A DNA stretch of 64,000 bases from Gramella sp. MAR_2010_147 (GCF_900105135.1 NZ_LT629741.1:2638501-2702500), one strand, 5' to 3'; shown: positions 26,693 to 36,358, counted from the first letter of the stretch. Notes: a model not told the origin generated them from the sequence alone. Translations and numbers: made by a program.

Positions 26693-29600
26693 ATGCTGAA
26701 TAAAAGCATCAAATATTTAATAGAGAACAAACTCATCACCTTTATACTTCTTGCAGTATTGGTTGGCTGGGGAATCATAAATTCGCCTTTCAATTGGGAT
26801 ACAGGTTTGTTGCCCAGTGATCCAGTGGCCGTGGATGCCATCCCCGATATTGGTGAAAATCAACAGATCATTTTTACGGAGTGGGCAGGCCGTTCCCCTC
26901 AGGATATCGAAGACCAGATCACCTATCCGCTTACCACCAGTTTGTTGGGTATTCCCGGATTGAAAACCATTCGTAGTTCTTCCATGTTTGGGTTCTCCAG
27001 TATCTATATCATTTTTGAAGAAGATGTAGAATTCTACTGGAGCCGTAGCCGAATTCTGGAAAAGCTAAATTCCTTACCTGAAAATTTGTTACCTGATGGT
27101 GTAAGTCCAACCCTGGGACCAGATGCTACAGGACTAGGGCAAATCTTCTGGTATACACTGGAAGGTCGGGATAAAGAGGGAAATTTAACCGGCGGTTGGG
27201 ATCTTCAGGAATTGCGAAGTATTCAGGATTATTATGTGAAATATGCCCTTTCCGGAGCTAGCGGTGTTTCAGAAGTTGCGAGTATCGGTGGTTATGTTCA
27301 GGAATACCAGATCGATGTTAACCCGGAAATGATGAGACAATATGGGATTGGTCTCAATGAGATCGTGATGGCGGTGAAAGAAAGCAATCGTGAGATTGGT
27401 GCGCAAACTCTGGAAATCAATAAAGCAGAATACCTGGTACGCGGACTCGGCTATGTAAAATCTATCGAAGATATTGAAAATGCTGTGGTCACTTCTGAAG
27501 ATTATACCTCTATAAGAATTAAAGATATCGCAAATGTTTCTATGGGGCCTGCATCGCGAAGAGGAATTTTGGACAAGGAAGGAGCTGAGGTTGTTGGTGG
27601 AGTAGTGGTGGCCCGTTATGGCGCCAACCCTATGGAAGTGATCAATAATGTGAAAGCAGAGATCAATGAAATAGCTTCAGGATTACCCTCCAAAACATTA
27701 AAAGACAGAACAGAATCTCAATTAACAATTGTTCCTTTTTATGATCGTACAGAGCTTATTGAGGAAACACTGGGCACGCTAAATGAAGCTTTGACCATGG
27801 AGATCCTAATCACTATTTTGGTGATAATCATTATGGTTTTCAACTTAAGGGCATCCATATTAATTTCAGGATTATTACCGATAGCAGTGCTTATGGTGTT
27901 TATTTCCATGAAAATTTTTGGGGTCGCCGCGAATATTGTGGCGCTATCGGGAATAGCGATTGCTATTGGTACGATGGTGGATATGGGAATTATTCTTTCT
28001 GAAAATATCATCAGGCACCTGGATATGAAAGATGACCGGCCTATTAATCAATTGGTGTATGAAGCCACGGCAGAAGTTTCCGGAGCAATCTTAACAGCAG
28101 TGCTTACTACCATCATTAGTTTTATTCCCGTTTTCACGATGGTGGGAGCTGAAGGTAAATTGTTCAGACCGCTGGCATTTACAAAAACCATGGCCCTGGT
28201 ATCTTCTATTTTAGTAGCGCTATTCCTCATACCACCAATCGCTGCCATTCTTTTCAAAAAGCGAAATTTTAGAAAAGAAGTCGGTTATATTTTTCCCGGA
28301 ATTTTGATCATTATCGGGATAACAGCTATTGTTCTTGGTTACTGGCTTGGTCTTGCTTTGATCGCTTTTGGAGTGATCGATCTGCTTTTGAAATTTGATA
28401 AGATAGATGAAGGTCAAAGCAAATTATTTAAAATCGGGGTTGTTGTTTTTACTATAGTGCTTTTACTGTCGGTGTACTGGAGACCGCTGGGACTTCAAAA
28501 CAGTATATTACTGAATCTCATTTTTGTTGCAGGAATAAGTTTCGGACTTTTAGCAATATTCTATCTATTCCAGAAGTATTATGCAAGGATCTTAACCTGG
28601 ACGCTGGAAAATAAATTGCTATTTCTTGCAATTCCAACGGCGATCATAATTCTCGGGCTTTTTATCATGAAGAATACCGGAAAGGAATTTATGCCGTCGC
28701 TAAACGAGGGTTCATTTTTATTGATGCCAACTTCTTTACCGCATTCTGGAGTTGAAGAGAATAAAAGAGTCTTGCAGCAACTGGATATGGCGGTGGCGAG
28801 TTTACCCGAAATCGAAACAGTGGTGGGTAAAGCTGGTCGCACCGAGTCTGCTTTAGATCCGGCACCATTGTCTATGTATGAGAATATCATTCAGTATAAA
28901 ACTGAATACATGGAAAACGAGCATGGCGAAAAACAACAATATCGTGTCAATAAGGATGGTTTGTTTATCCTGAAAAATGGAAAACTGGCAGCAAATCCAA
29001 ATTCTGAAGCTGAAAATATTGAAGACTATAAAAATTCTTTAGTGAGCAATCCGCTGAAATTAAATTCAAATCAGCTAATCCCGGATGACGATGGTGAATA
29101 TTTCAGAAATTGGCGCCGGGAGATAAAAACACCTGATGATATCTGGAATGAGATATCCAGAGTAACCAAATTGCCGGGAGTGACCTCAGCTCCAAAATTG
29201 CAGCCTATAGAAACACGGTTGATCATGCTGCAAACCGGGATGCGGGCACCTATGGGTATTAAAGTACAGGGGCAGGATCTAAAACAAATCCAGGAATTCG
29301 GGATGAAGCTTGAAGATCTTCTAAAACAGGCTGAAGGAGTTAAGGATGAAGCGGTATTTGCCGACAGGATTGTTGGAAAACCATATTTACTAATTGATAT
29401 CAAACGGGAAAAGCTTGTGCGTTATGGGATTTCCATAGACGATGTGCAACAGGTCTTACAGGTGGCTATTGGTGGAATGCAGTTAAGTGAAACCGTGGAA
29501 GGTCGTGAACGCTACGGAATTCGTGTTCGTTACCCCAGGGAACTTCGTACAAGTCCCGAAGATATCAAAGATATTTATGTGCCTGTTGAAGGAGGTACGC

Positions 29601-30445
29601 CTGTTCCCCTGGGAGAATTGGTAGAAATTAAATATGAAAAAGGCCCGCAAGTAATTAAAAGTGAAAACACCTTTTTAACCGGATATGTACTTTTTGATAA
29701 ACTGGATGGTTTTGCGGAAGTGAATGTGGTGGAAAATGCACAGGCATTAATTCAGGATAAAATTGAGTCAGGAGAATTAAAAGTTCCGGCAGGAATCAAA
29801 TATCGGTTTACCGGAAATTATGAAAATCAGCTTCGTGCTGAAAAAACACTTTCTCTGGTAGTCCCATTATCCTTATTGATCATTTTCCTGATCCTCTATT
29901 TCCAGTTCAAATCTGTTTCCACCTCTTTGATGGTATTTGCAGGAATTGCCGTGGCTTTTGGAGGCGGATTTATAATGATCTGGTTCTATGGCCAGGATTG
30001 GTTCATGAATTTCAGTCTTTTTGGAGAAAACATAAGGCAGTTATTTCAGATTAAAGCGATCAATCTAAGCGTTGCGGTATGGGTAGGATTTATAGCCCTT
30101 TTTGGTATCGCAAGTGATGATGGTGTAGTAATGGCTACTTATCTCTCGCAAACTTTTAGGGAAAATGACCCCGATAATAAAATGCAGATCAGGCAATCGG
30201 TGATCGAAGCCGGAGAAAAGCGAATTCGTCCTTGTTTAATGACCACTGCTACAACCATTCTTGCATTATTGCCAATATTAACCTCTACAGGAAGAGGGAG
30301 CGATATTATGATCCCTATGGCAATCCCTGCTTTTGGCGGAATGCTTATCGCATTGATTACCTTATTTGTTGTACCGGTGTTGTTTAGTTGGCGGAAAGAA
30401 AGTAAGTTGAGAGTGAAGAGTGATAAACAAAAAGTGAATAGTTGA
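26693..30445 (+). CDS. cusA: CusA/CzcA-family heavy-metal RND efflux pump
   Basis: A 1250-residue inner-membrane RND transporter of the heavy-metal (HME) group that drives Cu(I)/Ag(I) or similar ions through an outer-membrane channel using the proton gradient. It has the N-terminal helix, two large periplasmic loops, and helix clusters around residues 360-540 and 1040-1240; GTMVDMGIILSEN is the conserved helix-4 block and GIASDDGVVMATYL the C-terminal one. It is about 200 residues longer than E. coli CusA, mainly because of extra hydrophobic helices between residues 530 and 640 and a periplasmic insert near 740-790. It precedes the cusC- and cusB-like genes. Confidence 0.93.
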   Translation: MLNKSIKYLIENKLITFILLAVLVGWGIINSPFNWDTGLLPSDPVAVDAIPDIGENQQIIFTEWAGRSPQDIEDQITYPLTTSLLGIPGLKTIRSSSMFGFSSIYIIFEEDVEFYWSRSRILEKLNSLPENLLPDGVSPTLGPDATGLGQIFWYTLEGRDKEGNLTGGWDLQELRSIQDYYVKYALSGASGVSEVASIGGYVQEYQIDVNPEMMRQYGIGLNEIVMAVKESNREIGAQTLEINKAEYLVRGLGYVKSIEDIENAVVTSEDYTSIRIKDIANVSMGPASRRGILDKEGAEVVGGVVVARYGANPMEVINNVKAEINEIASGLPSKTLKDRTESQLTIVPFYDRTELIEETLGTLNEALTMEILITILVIIIMVFNLRASILISGLLPIAVLMVFISMKIFGVAANIVALSGIAIAIGTMVDMGIILSENIIRHLDMKDDRPINQLVYEATAEVSGAILTAVLTTIISFIPVFTMVGAEGKLFRPLAFTKTMALVSSILVALFLIPPIAAILFKKRNFRKEVGYIFPGILIIIGITAIVLGYWLGLALIAFGVIDLLLKFDKIDEGQSKLFKIGVVVFTIVLLLSVYWRPLGLQNSILLNLIFVAGISFGLLAIFYLFQKYYARILTWTLENKLLFLAIPTAIIILGLFIMKNTGKEFMPSLNEGSFLLMPTSLPHSGVEENKRVLQQLDMAVASLPEIETVVGKAGRTESALDPAPLSMYENIIQYKTEYMENEHGEKQQYRVNKDGLFILKNGKLAANPNSEAENIEDYKNSLVSNPLKLNSNQLIPDDDGEYFRNWRREIKTPDDIWNEISRVTKLPGVTSAPKLQPIETRLIMLQTGMRAPMGIKVQGQDLKQIQEFGMKLEDLLKQAEGVKDEAVFADRIVGKPYLLIDIKREKLVRYGISIDDVQQVLQVAIGGMQLSETVEGRERYGIRVRYPRELRTSPEDIKDIYVPVEGGTPVPLGELVEIKYEKGPQVIKSENTFLTGYVLFDKLDGFAEVNVVENAQALIQDKIESGELKVPAGIKYRFTGNYENQLRAEKTLSLVVPLSLLIIFLILYFQFKSVSTSLMVFAGIAVAFGGGFIMIWFYGQDWFMNFSLFGENIRQLFQIKAINLSVAVWVGFIALFGIASDDGVVMATYLSQTFRENDPDNKMQIRQSVIEAGEKRIRPCLMTTATTILALLPILTSTGRGSDIMIPMAIPAFGGMLIALITLFVVPVLFSWRKESKLRVKSDKQKVNS

Positions 30446-30541
30446 AAAAATGACTTTGCGAGAAGGTACAACGATGTAAACTTTTGAAGGATGAAATTGA
30501 GTCGGCTTTGTAAATCTCGTAACGATTTTTAATTAATAATT

Positions 30542-31756
30542 ATGGAGAAACTAATTGTAATAATACTTTTTCTGGGAGTGGGAGGAGTAAAGGCTCAGCA
30601 ACTGGAAAGCTACCAGAATCTGGCGTTAGAAAACAATCCTCAGCTTCAATCTTTACAACAAAATGTGGCGATCGCAGAAGAGAGGATCAATGAAATGAAT
30701 TCAATTCCCGATACCGAATTTGGTGCAGGGTATTTTGTAAGTGAGCCTGAAACCAGAACGGGAGCGCAAAGAATAAGGGTTTCCGTAAGGCAAATGATTC
30801 CCTGGTTTGGAACCATCCAGTCCAGAATGGATTATGCAGGTTCTTTGGTAAGCGTAGAAGAAGTAGAGCTGGAAATAGCAAGAAGACAGTTAAAATTAGA
30901 GGTTTCCCAGCTGTATTTTGATATTTATGAAATTGAGGAGAAAATAGAAGTGTTGCAGCAAAATATAGATCTTCTAGAAGTATATAGAACAATGGCGTTA
31001 AATTCTGTTGAAACAGGAAAAGCTTCAGCTGTAGAAGTACTCAGACTCAAAATGAGGCAAAATGACCTGCTTGAGAAAAAAGAGAATTTTCAACTACAGA
31101 AAGAAGCTTTACAAACGCAGTTCAATAATTTATTGAATGCTGAAAGCAATCCAGAGATCGTAGTTCAGGATACTTTAATAATTCCATTGAAAGAGTCTGA
31201 AAATATGAAACTGGAATTACATCCCGAGTTACAGCGTTACGACAAATTTGCTGAAAGTGTTCGAAATTCTGAACTGGTAAATCAGCAGGAGGCGGCTCCA
31301 AAATTGGGTTTAGGTCTTGATTATATAAGTGTTCAGGAACGAACAGATATGAATATTCCTGATAATGGAAAGGATATCATTATGCCGATGCTTTCTGTTT
31401 CCCTGCCGATCTTTAATAAAAAATATCGTTCGGTTACCAGGCAAAATGAACTACGGCAGGATCAAATTTTTTCTGATAGAAATTCAACCCTGAACGAACT
31501 CGAAAGCAAATTGAGATTGGCTTTGAATGAACGTGCTGCGGCCAGGATAAAATTTGAGGTACAGGCAGATAATCTTTCCCAGGCTCAAGATGCTGAGGAA
31601 TTATTACTGAAACAATATGAAACCGGGACGATAGATTTTGATGACGTTCTGGATATTCAGGAAATACAATTACAAATACAACTAAATTTAGTAGAAGCGG
31701 TAAGCACCTGGTTTAAAAGTGATGCCATGGTAGATTATTTTACTATTAATAATTAA
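30542..31756 (+). CDS. cusC: TolC/CusC-like outer-membrane efflux channel
   Basis: The 404-residue product has a signal peptide (ending VGGVKAQQ) and two outer-membrane-efflux-protein repeats rich in long helices, as in TolC. It forms the exit duct for the CusA pump. It starts 96 bases after cusA and is followed 4 bases later by cusB. The order A-C-B differs from E. coli cusCFBA but is common in Bacteroidota. It is not lipidated, unlike E. coli CusC. Confidence 0.88.
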   Translation: MEKLIVIILFLGVGGVKAQQLESYQNLALENNPQLQSLQQNVAIAEERINEMNSIPDTEFGAGYFVSEPETRTGAQRIRVSVRQMIPWFGTIQSRMDYAGSLVSVEEVELEIARRQLKLEVSQLYFDIYEIEEKIEVLQQNIDLLEVYRTMALNSVETGKASAVEVLRLKMRQNDLLEKKENFQLQKEALQTQFNNLLNAESNPEIVVQDTLIIPLKESENMKLELHPELQRYDKFAESVRNSELVNQQEAAPKLGLGLDYISVQERTDMNIPDNGKDIIMPMLSVSLPIFNKKYRSVTRQNELRQDQIFSDRNSTLNELESKLRLALNERAAARIKFEVQADNLSQAQDAEELLLKQYETGTIDFDDVLDIQEIQLQIQLNLVEAVSTWFKSDAMVDYFTINN

Positions 31757-31760
31757 TAAG

Positions 31761-33458
31761 ATGAAAAAAATACTCATATATACTGGAATTCTGATCGCAG
31801 GCCTTGTGCTGGGCTATCTTTTCTTTGCTAATTCTTCAGAAGAAAAAAATACAGAACACGAGCACGAACAGGGAGAAACTGAAACTATGTGGACATGTTC
31901 CATGCATCCCCAAATTATGCAGAATGAACCTGGTGATTGCCCTATTTGTGGGATGGATCTAATTCCGGCCGATGTTAGTGCAGACGGTCTAAGTGCTGAC
32001 CAATTCAGCATGACCGAAAATGCCATGAAACTGGCCAATATTCAAACTACCGTTGTTGGCCAGTTAAAGGGAACCGATGGAGAGGTAACTCTTTCAGGAA
32101 AGATCGAAGTGAATGATGATCAAAATGCAGCCATGCCTGCTCATTTTGACGGGAGAGTTGAAAAATTATATGTGAATACCGTTGGAGATAAAGTGGGCAT
32201 GGGGCAAACCATTGCCAGTATTTATTCCCCGGAACTGGTAGCAGCACAGCAAGAGTTGATTACCGCTGTAAAACTGAAAAATTCTCAACCACAATTATAT
32301 AAAGCGGTACGTAATAAATTTAAAAACTGGAAAATTAGCGAATCTATGCTGGATGAGATCGAGAGCTCAGGAGAGGTTCGTACTTCATGGCCTATCCATT
32401 CTCATGTAACCGGAACAGTAACTGAAATAATGGTGGAAGAAGGAGCACATGTTATAGATGGAATGCCCATTTTCAAAGTTTCAAATCTTAATTCTGTTTG
32501 GGCGGTTTTCGATGCGTATGAATCGCAGATCTCGAATTTAAAGGAAGGACAGAACCTGGATATCTCTGTAAACGCAATCCCCAATGAAAATTTCAGCGGA
32601 AAAATATCTTTTATAGATCCTATTCTGAATAATGATTCCAGAACTGTTGAGATTCGGGTGGTTTTGAATAACCGCAATAATCAGCTAAAACCCGGAATGT
32701 TTGTGCAGGCAGAAACGGAAGCTGCTGCTAGTTCTAAAGGCAAAAGCCTGGAAGTTCCAAAAAGTTCGGTAATGTGGACGGGCGAACGCTCTTTGGTCTA
32801 TGTAAAAACGAGTGCCACAGAACCAGTTTTTGAAATGAGAGAAGTGAAGCTGGGTAATTCCAGTGGCGAAACCTATCAGGTGCTTGAAGGTTTAAGTGAG
32901 GGAGAAGAGATAGTAACCAACGGAACATTTACCGTGGATGCCGCAGCCCAACTTCAGGGGAAATCCAGTATGATGAATCAAAAAGTAGCATTAAAATCTG
33001 AAAAAGGAATGGAGATGAAACTTTCCGAAGAATTTCAGGCTGAATTTAATGAAATTCTGAATGCTTATTTTGAATTAAAGGATGCACTGGTAGCTTCTAA
33101 GGCCGATAAAACTTCAGAAAAAGCTTCAGAATTGCTTCAAAAGGTGAGTAAGATCAAGATTGAGGGATCTTCACAAATGCTTGCCGGGCACTGGGGAAAG
33201 GTCACAGAAATGTTGGAGGCCATTTCACAAAATGATGATCTGGAAAATCAGAGGGCGCATTTCAGAATACTTTCTCAGCAAATGATCATGATCGCTCAAA
33301 ATTTGCAAAATCTGGATAAAACAATCTACGTACAGCACTGCCCAATGGCCAATAGTAATAAAGGAGCTGACTGGTTGAGCCAGTCTTCTGAGGTTAGAAA
33401 TCCATATTATGGGGAGGCAATGTTATCCTGCGGGGAAGTAACTTTAGAAATTAAATAA
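31761..33458 (+). CDS. cusB: CusB-type efflux adaptor with metal-binding ends
   Basis: A 565-residue periplasmic adaptor (HlyD/CusB fold) that joins CusA to the outer-membrane channel. After a membrane anchor (residues 1-22) and a His/Glu-rich linker comes a heavy-metal-binding domain with TCSMHPQI and GDCPICGMDLIP (Cys46, His49, Cys60, Cys63). The barrel-sandwich and beta-barrel parts follow (about 90-400). The last 145 residues are a DUF3347 domain with HCPMA, RNPYYG and LSCGE. E. coli CusB lacks both ends and uses a separate CusF chaperone, so here chaperone modules are fused in. Confidence 0.93.
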   Translation: MKKILIYTGILIAGLVLGYLFFANSSEEKNTEHEHEQGETETMWTCSMHPQIMQNEPGDCPICGMDLIPADVSADGLSADQFSMTENAMKLANIQTTVVGQLKGTDGEVTLSGKIEVNDDQNAAMPAHFDGRVEKLYVNTVGDKVGMGQTIASIYSPELVAAQQELITAVKLKNSQPQLYKAVRNKFKNWKISESMLDEIESSGEVRTSWPIHSHVTGTVTEIMVEEGAHVIDGMPIFKVSNLNSVWAVFDAYESQISNLKEGQNLDISVNAIPNENFSGKISFIDPILNNDSRTVEIRVVLNNRNNQLKPGMFVQAETEAAASSKGKSLEVPKSSVMWTGERSLVYVKTSATEPVFEMREVKLGNSSGETYQVLEGLSEGEEIVTNGTFTVDAAAQLQGKSSMMNQKVALKSEKGMEMKLSEEFQAEFNEILNAYFELKDALVASKADKTSEKASELLQKVSKIKIEGSSQMLAGHWGKVTEMLEAISQNDDLENQRAHFRILSQQMIMIAQNLQNLDKTIYVQHCPMANSNKGADWLSQSSEVRNPYYGEAMLSCGEVTLEIK

Positions 33459-33484
33459 AATTTTTAACCAAAAAAATTAATATT

Positions 33485-33973
33485 ATGAATCAAAGTTCTG
33501 AAAACAACGAGCAAATGAATGGTAATAATTATAGTAGATTCTTCGCCATGTTGGGATTATCTTTTATAGCGATGTATATCACTATGTATCTGAATACTTA
33601 TGAAATTGATCATGTATATTTCAGTTTAACCAGGTTCTACATGACTTGTTTGGGGATTGCTGCAATGGCGATCATAATGCTTTCTCTTATGCTGAATATG
33701 TATAAAAGCAGAAAGAAAAATATAGCTATTTATACAGGAAGTCTTATTTTGTTCCTGGGTGCTCTGGGTCTCGTACGATCTCAAAAACCGGTGGTTGATG
33801 ATGTGCTTTATATGGAAGCTATGATACCACATCATTCCATCGCGATTTTAACAAGTAAGAGAGCAGATATAGACGACCCCGAAGTTCGAAAGCTTGCTGA
33901 TGATATTATAAAAGCGCAGGAAAAAGAGATTGCTGAAATGAAAAGAATGATTAAACGACTGCAGGAAAAATAG
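33485..33973 (+). CDS. DUF305 membrane-anchored protein
   Basis: The 162-residue product has three hydrophobic helices (about residues 18-35, 46-66 and 78-94) and a C-terminal DUF305 segment with MIPHHSIAILTSKRA followed by a charged helix. The His-His pair and Met residues could bind metal. DUF305 genes are often found in copper operons. It lies 26 bases after cusB and 2 bases before the PepSY gene. Confidence 0.85.
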   Translation: MNQSSENNEQMNGNNYSRFFAMLGLSFIAMYITMYLNTYEIDHVYFSLTRFYMTCLGIAAMAIIMLSLMLNMYKSRKKNIAIYTGSLILFLGALGLVRSQKPVVDDVLYMEAMIPHHSIAILTSKRADIDDPEVRKLADDIIKAQEKEIAEMKRMIKRLQEK

Positions 33974-33975
33974 AA

Positions 33976-34695
33976 ATGATCAAACGAAAAACAGCTCTTA
34001 ATATAAGGAAAGCTCATCGCTATCTGGGGATATTTATCGGTTTACAATTTATAATGTGGACGGTAAGCGGACTCTATTTTAGCTGGACAGATCTCGATGA
34101 AATTCATGGCGACCATTTTAAAAAAGAGATGCCAGTTCATTCATCTTTTTCAAACCTTAAAAGTCCCACAGTGCTAGATCCTACGCTGGAAGTAAGCTCT
34201 GTGAAACTTCAGGAGATTTCAGGGACCCCTTTTTATTATATAAATGATGAGATCCTGATGGATGCGCGCTCCGGAGAAAAGATAGCGGAAATCAATGAGC
34301 AGCAGGCACTAGATATAGCCTCAAGATATATGAGAGCAGACCTTGAGATTTCCGGAATTAAAAAGGTTACTGAAACCGGTAAGCATCACGAATATCGTGG
34401 GAATTTGTTGCCAGCCTATGTAATTTCATATAATACAGATGAAAATCTTAAGGCTTACGTAGGAGCCTTAACCGGAAATTTTAAAAGTGTTCGGCATAGG
34501 GATTGGCGCTGGTTTGATTTTTTATGGATGACGCATACCATGGATTATGAAGGAAGAGATGATTTTAACAATTTGCTGCTTAGAAGTTTTTCACTGATGG
34601 GGCTAATTACCGTCTTAAGTGGTTTTCTTCTTTGGTATATATCTTCACCCACCATTAGAAAAATTGTCCAGCCGAAAAAAAAGAGTAAAAAATAA
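33976..34695 (+). CDS. PepSY-domain membrane protein
   Basis: A 239-residue protein with an N-terminal helix (RYLGIFIGLQFIMWTVSGLY), a PepSY-like periplasmic part (about residues 80-170) and a C-terminal helix after WFDFLWMTHTMD. It resembles the PepSY-associated TM group, whose members include membrane reductases and iron/copper handling proteins. No heme ligand pair is certain. It is spaced 2 bases from DUF305, so it belongs to the copper operon; its exact task is unknown. Confidence 0.8.
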   Translation: MIKRKTALNIRKAHRYLGIFIGLQFIMWTVSGLYFSWTDLDEIHGDHFKKEMPVHSSFSNLKSPTVLDPTLEVSSVKLQEISGTPFYYINDEILMDARSGEKIAEINEQQALDIASRYMRADLEISGIKKVTETGKHHEYRGNLLPAYVISYNTDENLKAYVGALTGNFKSVRHRDWRWFDFLWMTHTMDYEGRDDFNNLLLRSFSLMGLITVLSGFLLWYISSPTIRKIVQPKKKSKK

Positions 34696-34749
34696 TATGT
34701 TATAATCAAGTTCTTAATACGTCAAATATCAATAGTAAATAAACAAAAA

Positions 34750-35319
34750 ATGAAAATGAAAGTAAGAAGTTTAATAACGATGAGTCTGGTTGCAGGTAGT
34801 TTAATGATGGTTTCCTGTGGAGATGAGAAAAAAGAAAAGAATGAAGAAGTTTCTCATGAAGAGCATGAAATGAATGATCATTCTAAAGGGATGCATGCTG
34901 AAGAAACTATGGAAGCAGAAACAGCTAAGTTCAGTGACGAAGCGGTGCAACAGGCATTTGATGAATATCTGGCTGTAAAGGATGCGCTGGTTAGAACAGA
35001 TGCTTCGGCAAGCAGAAAATCGGCACAAAATTTACAAAATACGCTAAAGCAAACGCAACCTGAAGTTGCGGAGATTGCAAGTAAAATTGTAGCGACGGAG
35101 GATGTAAATAAGCAAAGAGAATTGTTTTCAGAATTAACTGCTGCGATGGAACCGATACTAAAAGAAGCGATTTCTTCCGGTAAAATTTATAAGCAATTCT
35201 GCCCAATGGCATTTGAAGGAAAAGGGGATTACTGGTATTCTTCGTCAGAAGAGATCAGAAATCCGTATTTTGGAGATAAGATGCTGAAATGTGGTAGAGT
35301 AGATGAGACGATTATGTAA
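34750..35319 (+). CDS. DUF3347 lipoprotein, probable periplasmic copper binder
   Basis: The 189-residue product has a lipobox (SLMMVSCGD), a His/Glu-rich linker (about residues 32-58) and a DUF3347 domain with QFCPMA, RNPYFG and MLKCG. These motifs repeat those at the C-terminus of CusB in the same operon, so the two are paralogous domains. It could pass metal to the pump as CusF does in E. coli, which is inference. A terminator follows at 35330, closing the cus transcript. Confidence 0.85.
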   Translation: MKMKVRSLITMSLVAGSLMMVSCGDEKKEKNEEVSHEEHEMNDHSKGMHAEETMEAETAKFSDEAVQQAFDEYLAVKDALVRTDASASRKSAQNLQNTLKQTQPEVAEIASKIVATEDVNKQRELFSELTAAMEPILKEAISSGKIYKQFCPMAFEGKGDYWYSSSEEIRNPYFGDKMLKCGRVDETIM

Positions 35320-35329
35320 ATAAAAATAT

Positions 35330-35363
35330 CCTGCAAGGTTAAAAACACCTTGCAGGTTTATTT
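35330..35363 (+). terminator. Terminator of the cus operon
   Basis: Perfect 10-bp arms CCTGCAAGGT (35330-35339) and ACCTTGCAGG (35347-35356), a 7-base loop and T-rich sequence after it. The AraC-type gene begins only 12 bases past the hairpin, so read-through may feed it. Confidence 0.8.
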
Positions 35364-35367
35364 CTTA

Positions 35368-35934
35368 ATGGAAGAACATAAAATTCATATAAAAAATGTG
35401 GTATGCCAGAGGTGTATCATAACCGTTGGAGATATACTTGATAACCTTGCTATTCCTTATACCGAAATAAATCTTGGAGAAGCGATCCTGAAACGAGACC
35501 TAAGTATTTCAGAAAAAAATAAGCTGGGAAAAGAATTTGAAAAAGTAGGTTTTGAGATCATCCAGGATCGTAATGAAAGACTTATTAATACTATTAAATC
35601 TTTTCTTATTGAAGAGGTGTATTCCAACGATCCTTCCAATGAGAAACTTTCCAGTATTTTAACCAGGGAGTTGAATTATGACTACAGTCATATAACTCAT
35701 ATTTTTAGCGAAAGTGAGGGGCAGAGCATTCAGAAATTTTATAATGCCATTCGTATAGAAAGGGTTAAGGAACTTTTGAATTATGATGAAAACAGCATTG
35801 CGATGATTGCAGATACGCTTGGATATTCTACACCCGCGTACCTTTCTACTTCCTTTAAAAAGGCGACGGGTTTTACTCCATCAGAATATAAGAATATGCA
35901 AATCAAGGATAGGATTAATCTTGATTCTGTTTAA
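35368..35934 (+). CDS. HMA-like/AraC fusion regulator
   Basis: The 188-residue product combines an N-terminal segment of about 65 residues that fits the HMA ferredoxin-like pattern (IKNVVCQRC with Cys13 and Cys16, then beta-alpha-beta) with an AraC-type DNA-binding domain (about 100-185: SIAMIADTLGYSTPAYLSTS, then FKKATGFTPSEYK). The arrangement suggests a regulator that senses Cu(I) or Ag(I) through the CxxC site and controls the flanking genes. The ATG at 35368 is chosen over the TTG at 35350, which falls in the terminator hairpin. The metal is inferred. Confidence 0.85.
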   Translation: MEEHKIHIKNVVCQRCIITVGDILDNLAIPYTEINLGEAILKRDLSISEKNKLGKEFEKVGFEIIQDRNERLINTIKSFLIEEVYSNDPSNEKLSSILTRELNYDYSHITHIFSESEGQSIQKFYNAIRIERVKELLNYDENSIAMIADTLGYSTPAYLSTSFKKATGFTPSEYKNMQIKDRINLDSV

Positions 35935-35994
35935 GATATCTTAAAACTGAAAGAACTCCACATAATTTTAGTAGTGACTTTTAGTATTACTTTT

Positions 35995-36002
35995 TATTTT
36001 TG
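35995..36002 (+). promoter_or_regulatory. Candidate -7 box for the copper-storage gene
   Basis: TATTTTTG, a full TAnnTTTG match, 28 bases before the ATG at 36031. No clear TTG -33 element. Confidence 0.45.
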
Positions 36003-36030
36003 ATCATAACCAGTAAAAAATCAATTAGTT

Positions 36031-36351
36031 ATGAGAAATGAGAAGTTAATTAAAACGCTTGGAAATTGCATTAACCATTGTAATTATTGTGCAGATGCCT
36101 GTCTGGATGAAGACAATGTAAAAATGATGAAAGATTGTATAAGAACCGACCGGGTTTGTGCTGAGGTTTGTTCTACACTAAACCAGGTGCTGGCAACGAA
36201 TTATAAGGACGTGCAGGGACTAGTAGAATACTGCATGAAAGTTTGCCAGGCTTGTGCAGATGAATGTGGAAAACACGACCATCAGCACTGCCAGGATTGC
36301 GCAAAAGCATGTAGAGAATGCGCAGAAGCCTGTGAAGCATATCTTGCATAA
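36031..36351 (+). CDS. Cysteine-rich four-helix-bundle copper-binding protein (Csp/DUF326)
   Basis: The 106-residue product contains 16 cysteines, most in CxxxC spacings along predicted helices (for example CNYCADAC, CMKVCQACADEC and CAKACRECAEAC). This is the pattern of DUF326 copper-storage proteins, which bind many Cu(I) ions inside a four-helix bundle. No signal peptide is present, so it should be cytosolic (Csp3-like). It lies between the HMA-AraC regulator and copA, and probably buffers Cu(I) until CopA exports it. Confidence 0.9.
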   Translation: MRNEKLIKTLGNCINHCNYCADACLDEDNVKMMKDCIRTDRVCAEVCSTLNQVLATNYKDVQGLVEYCMKVCQACADECGKHDHQHCQDCAKACRECAEACEAYLA

Positions 36352-36358
36352 ACTATAA

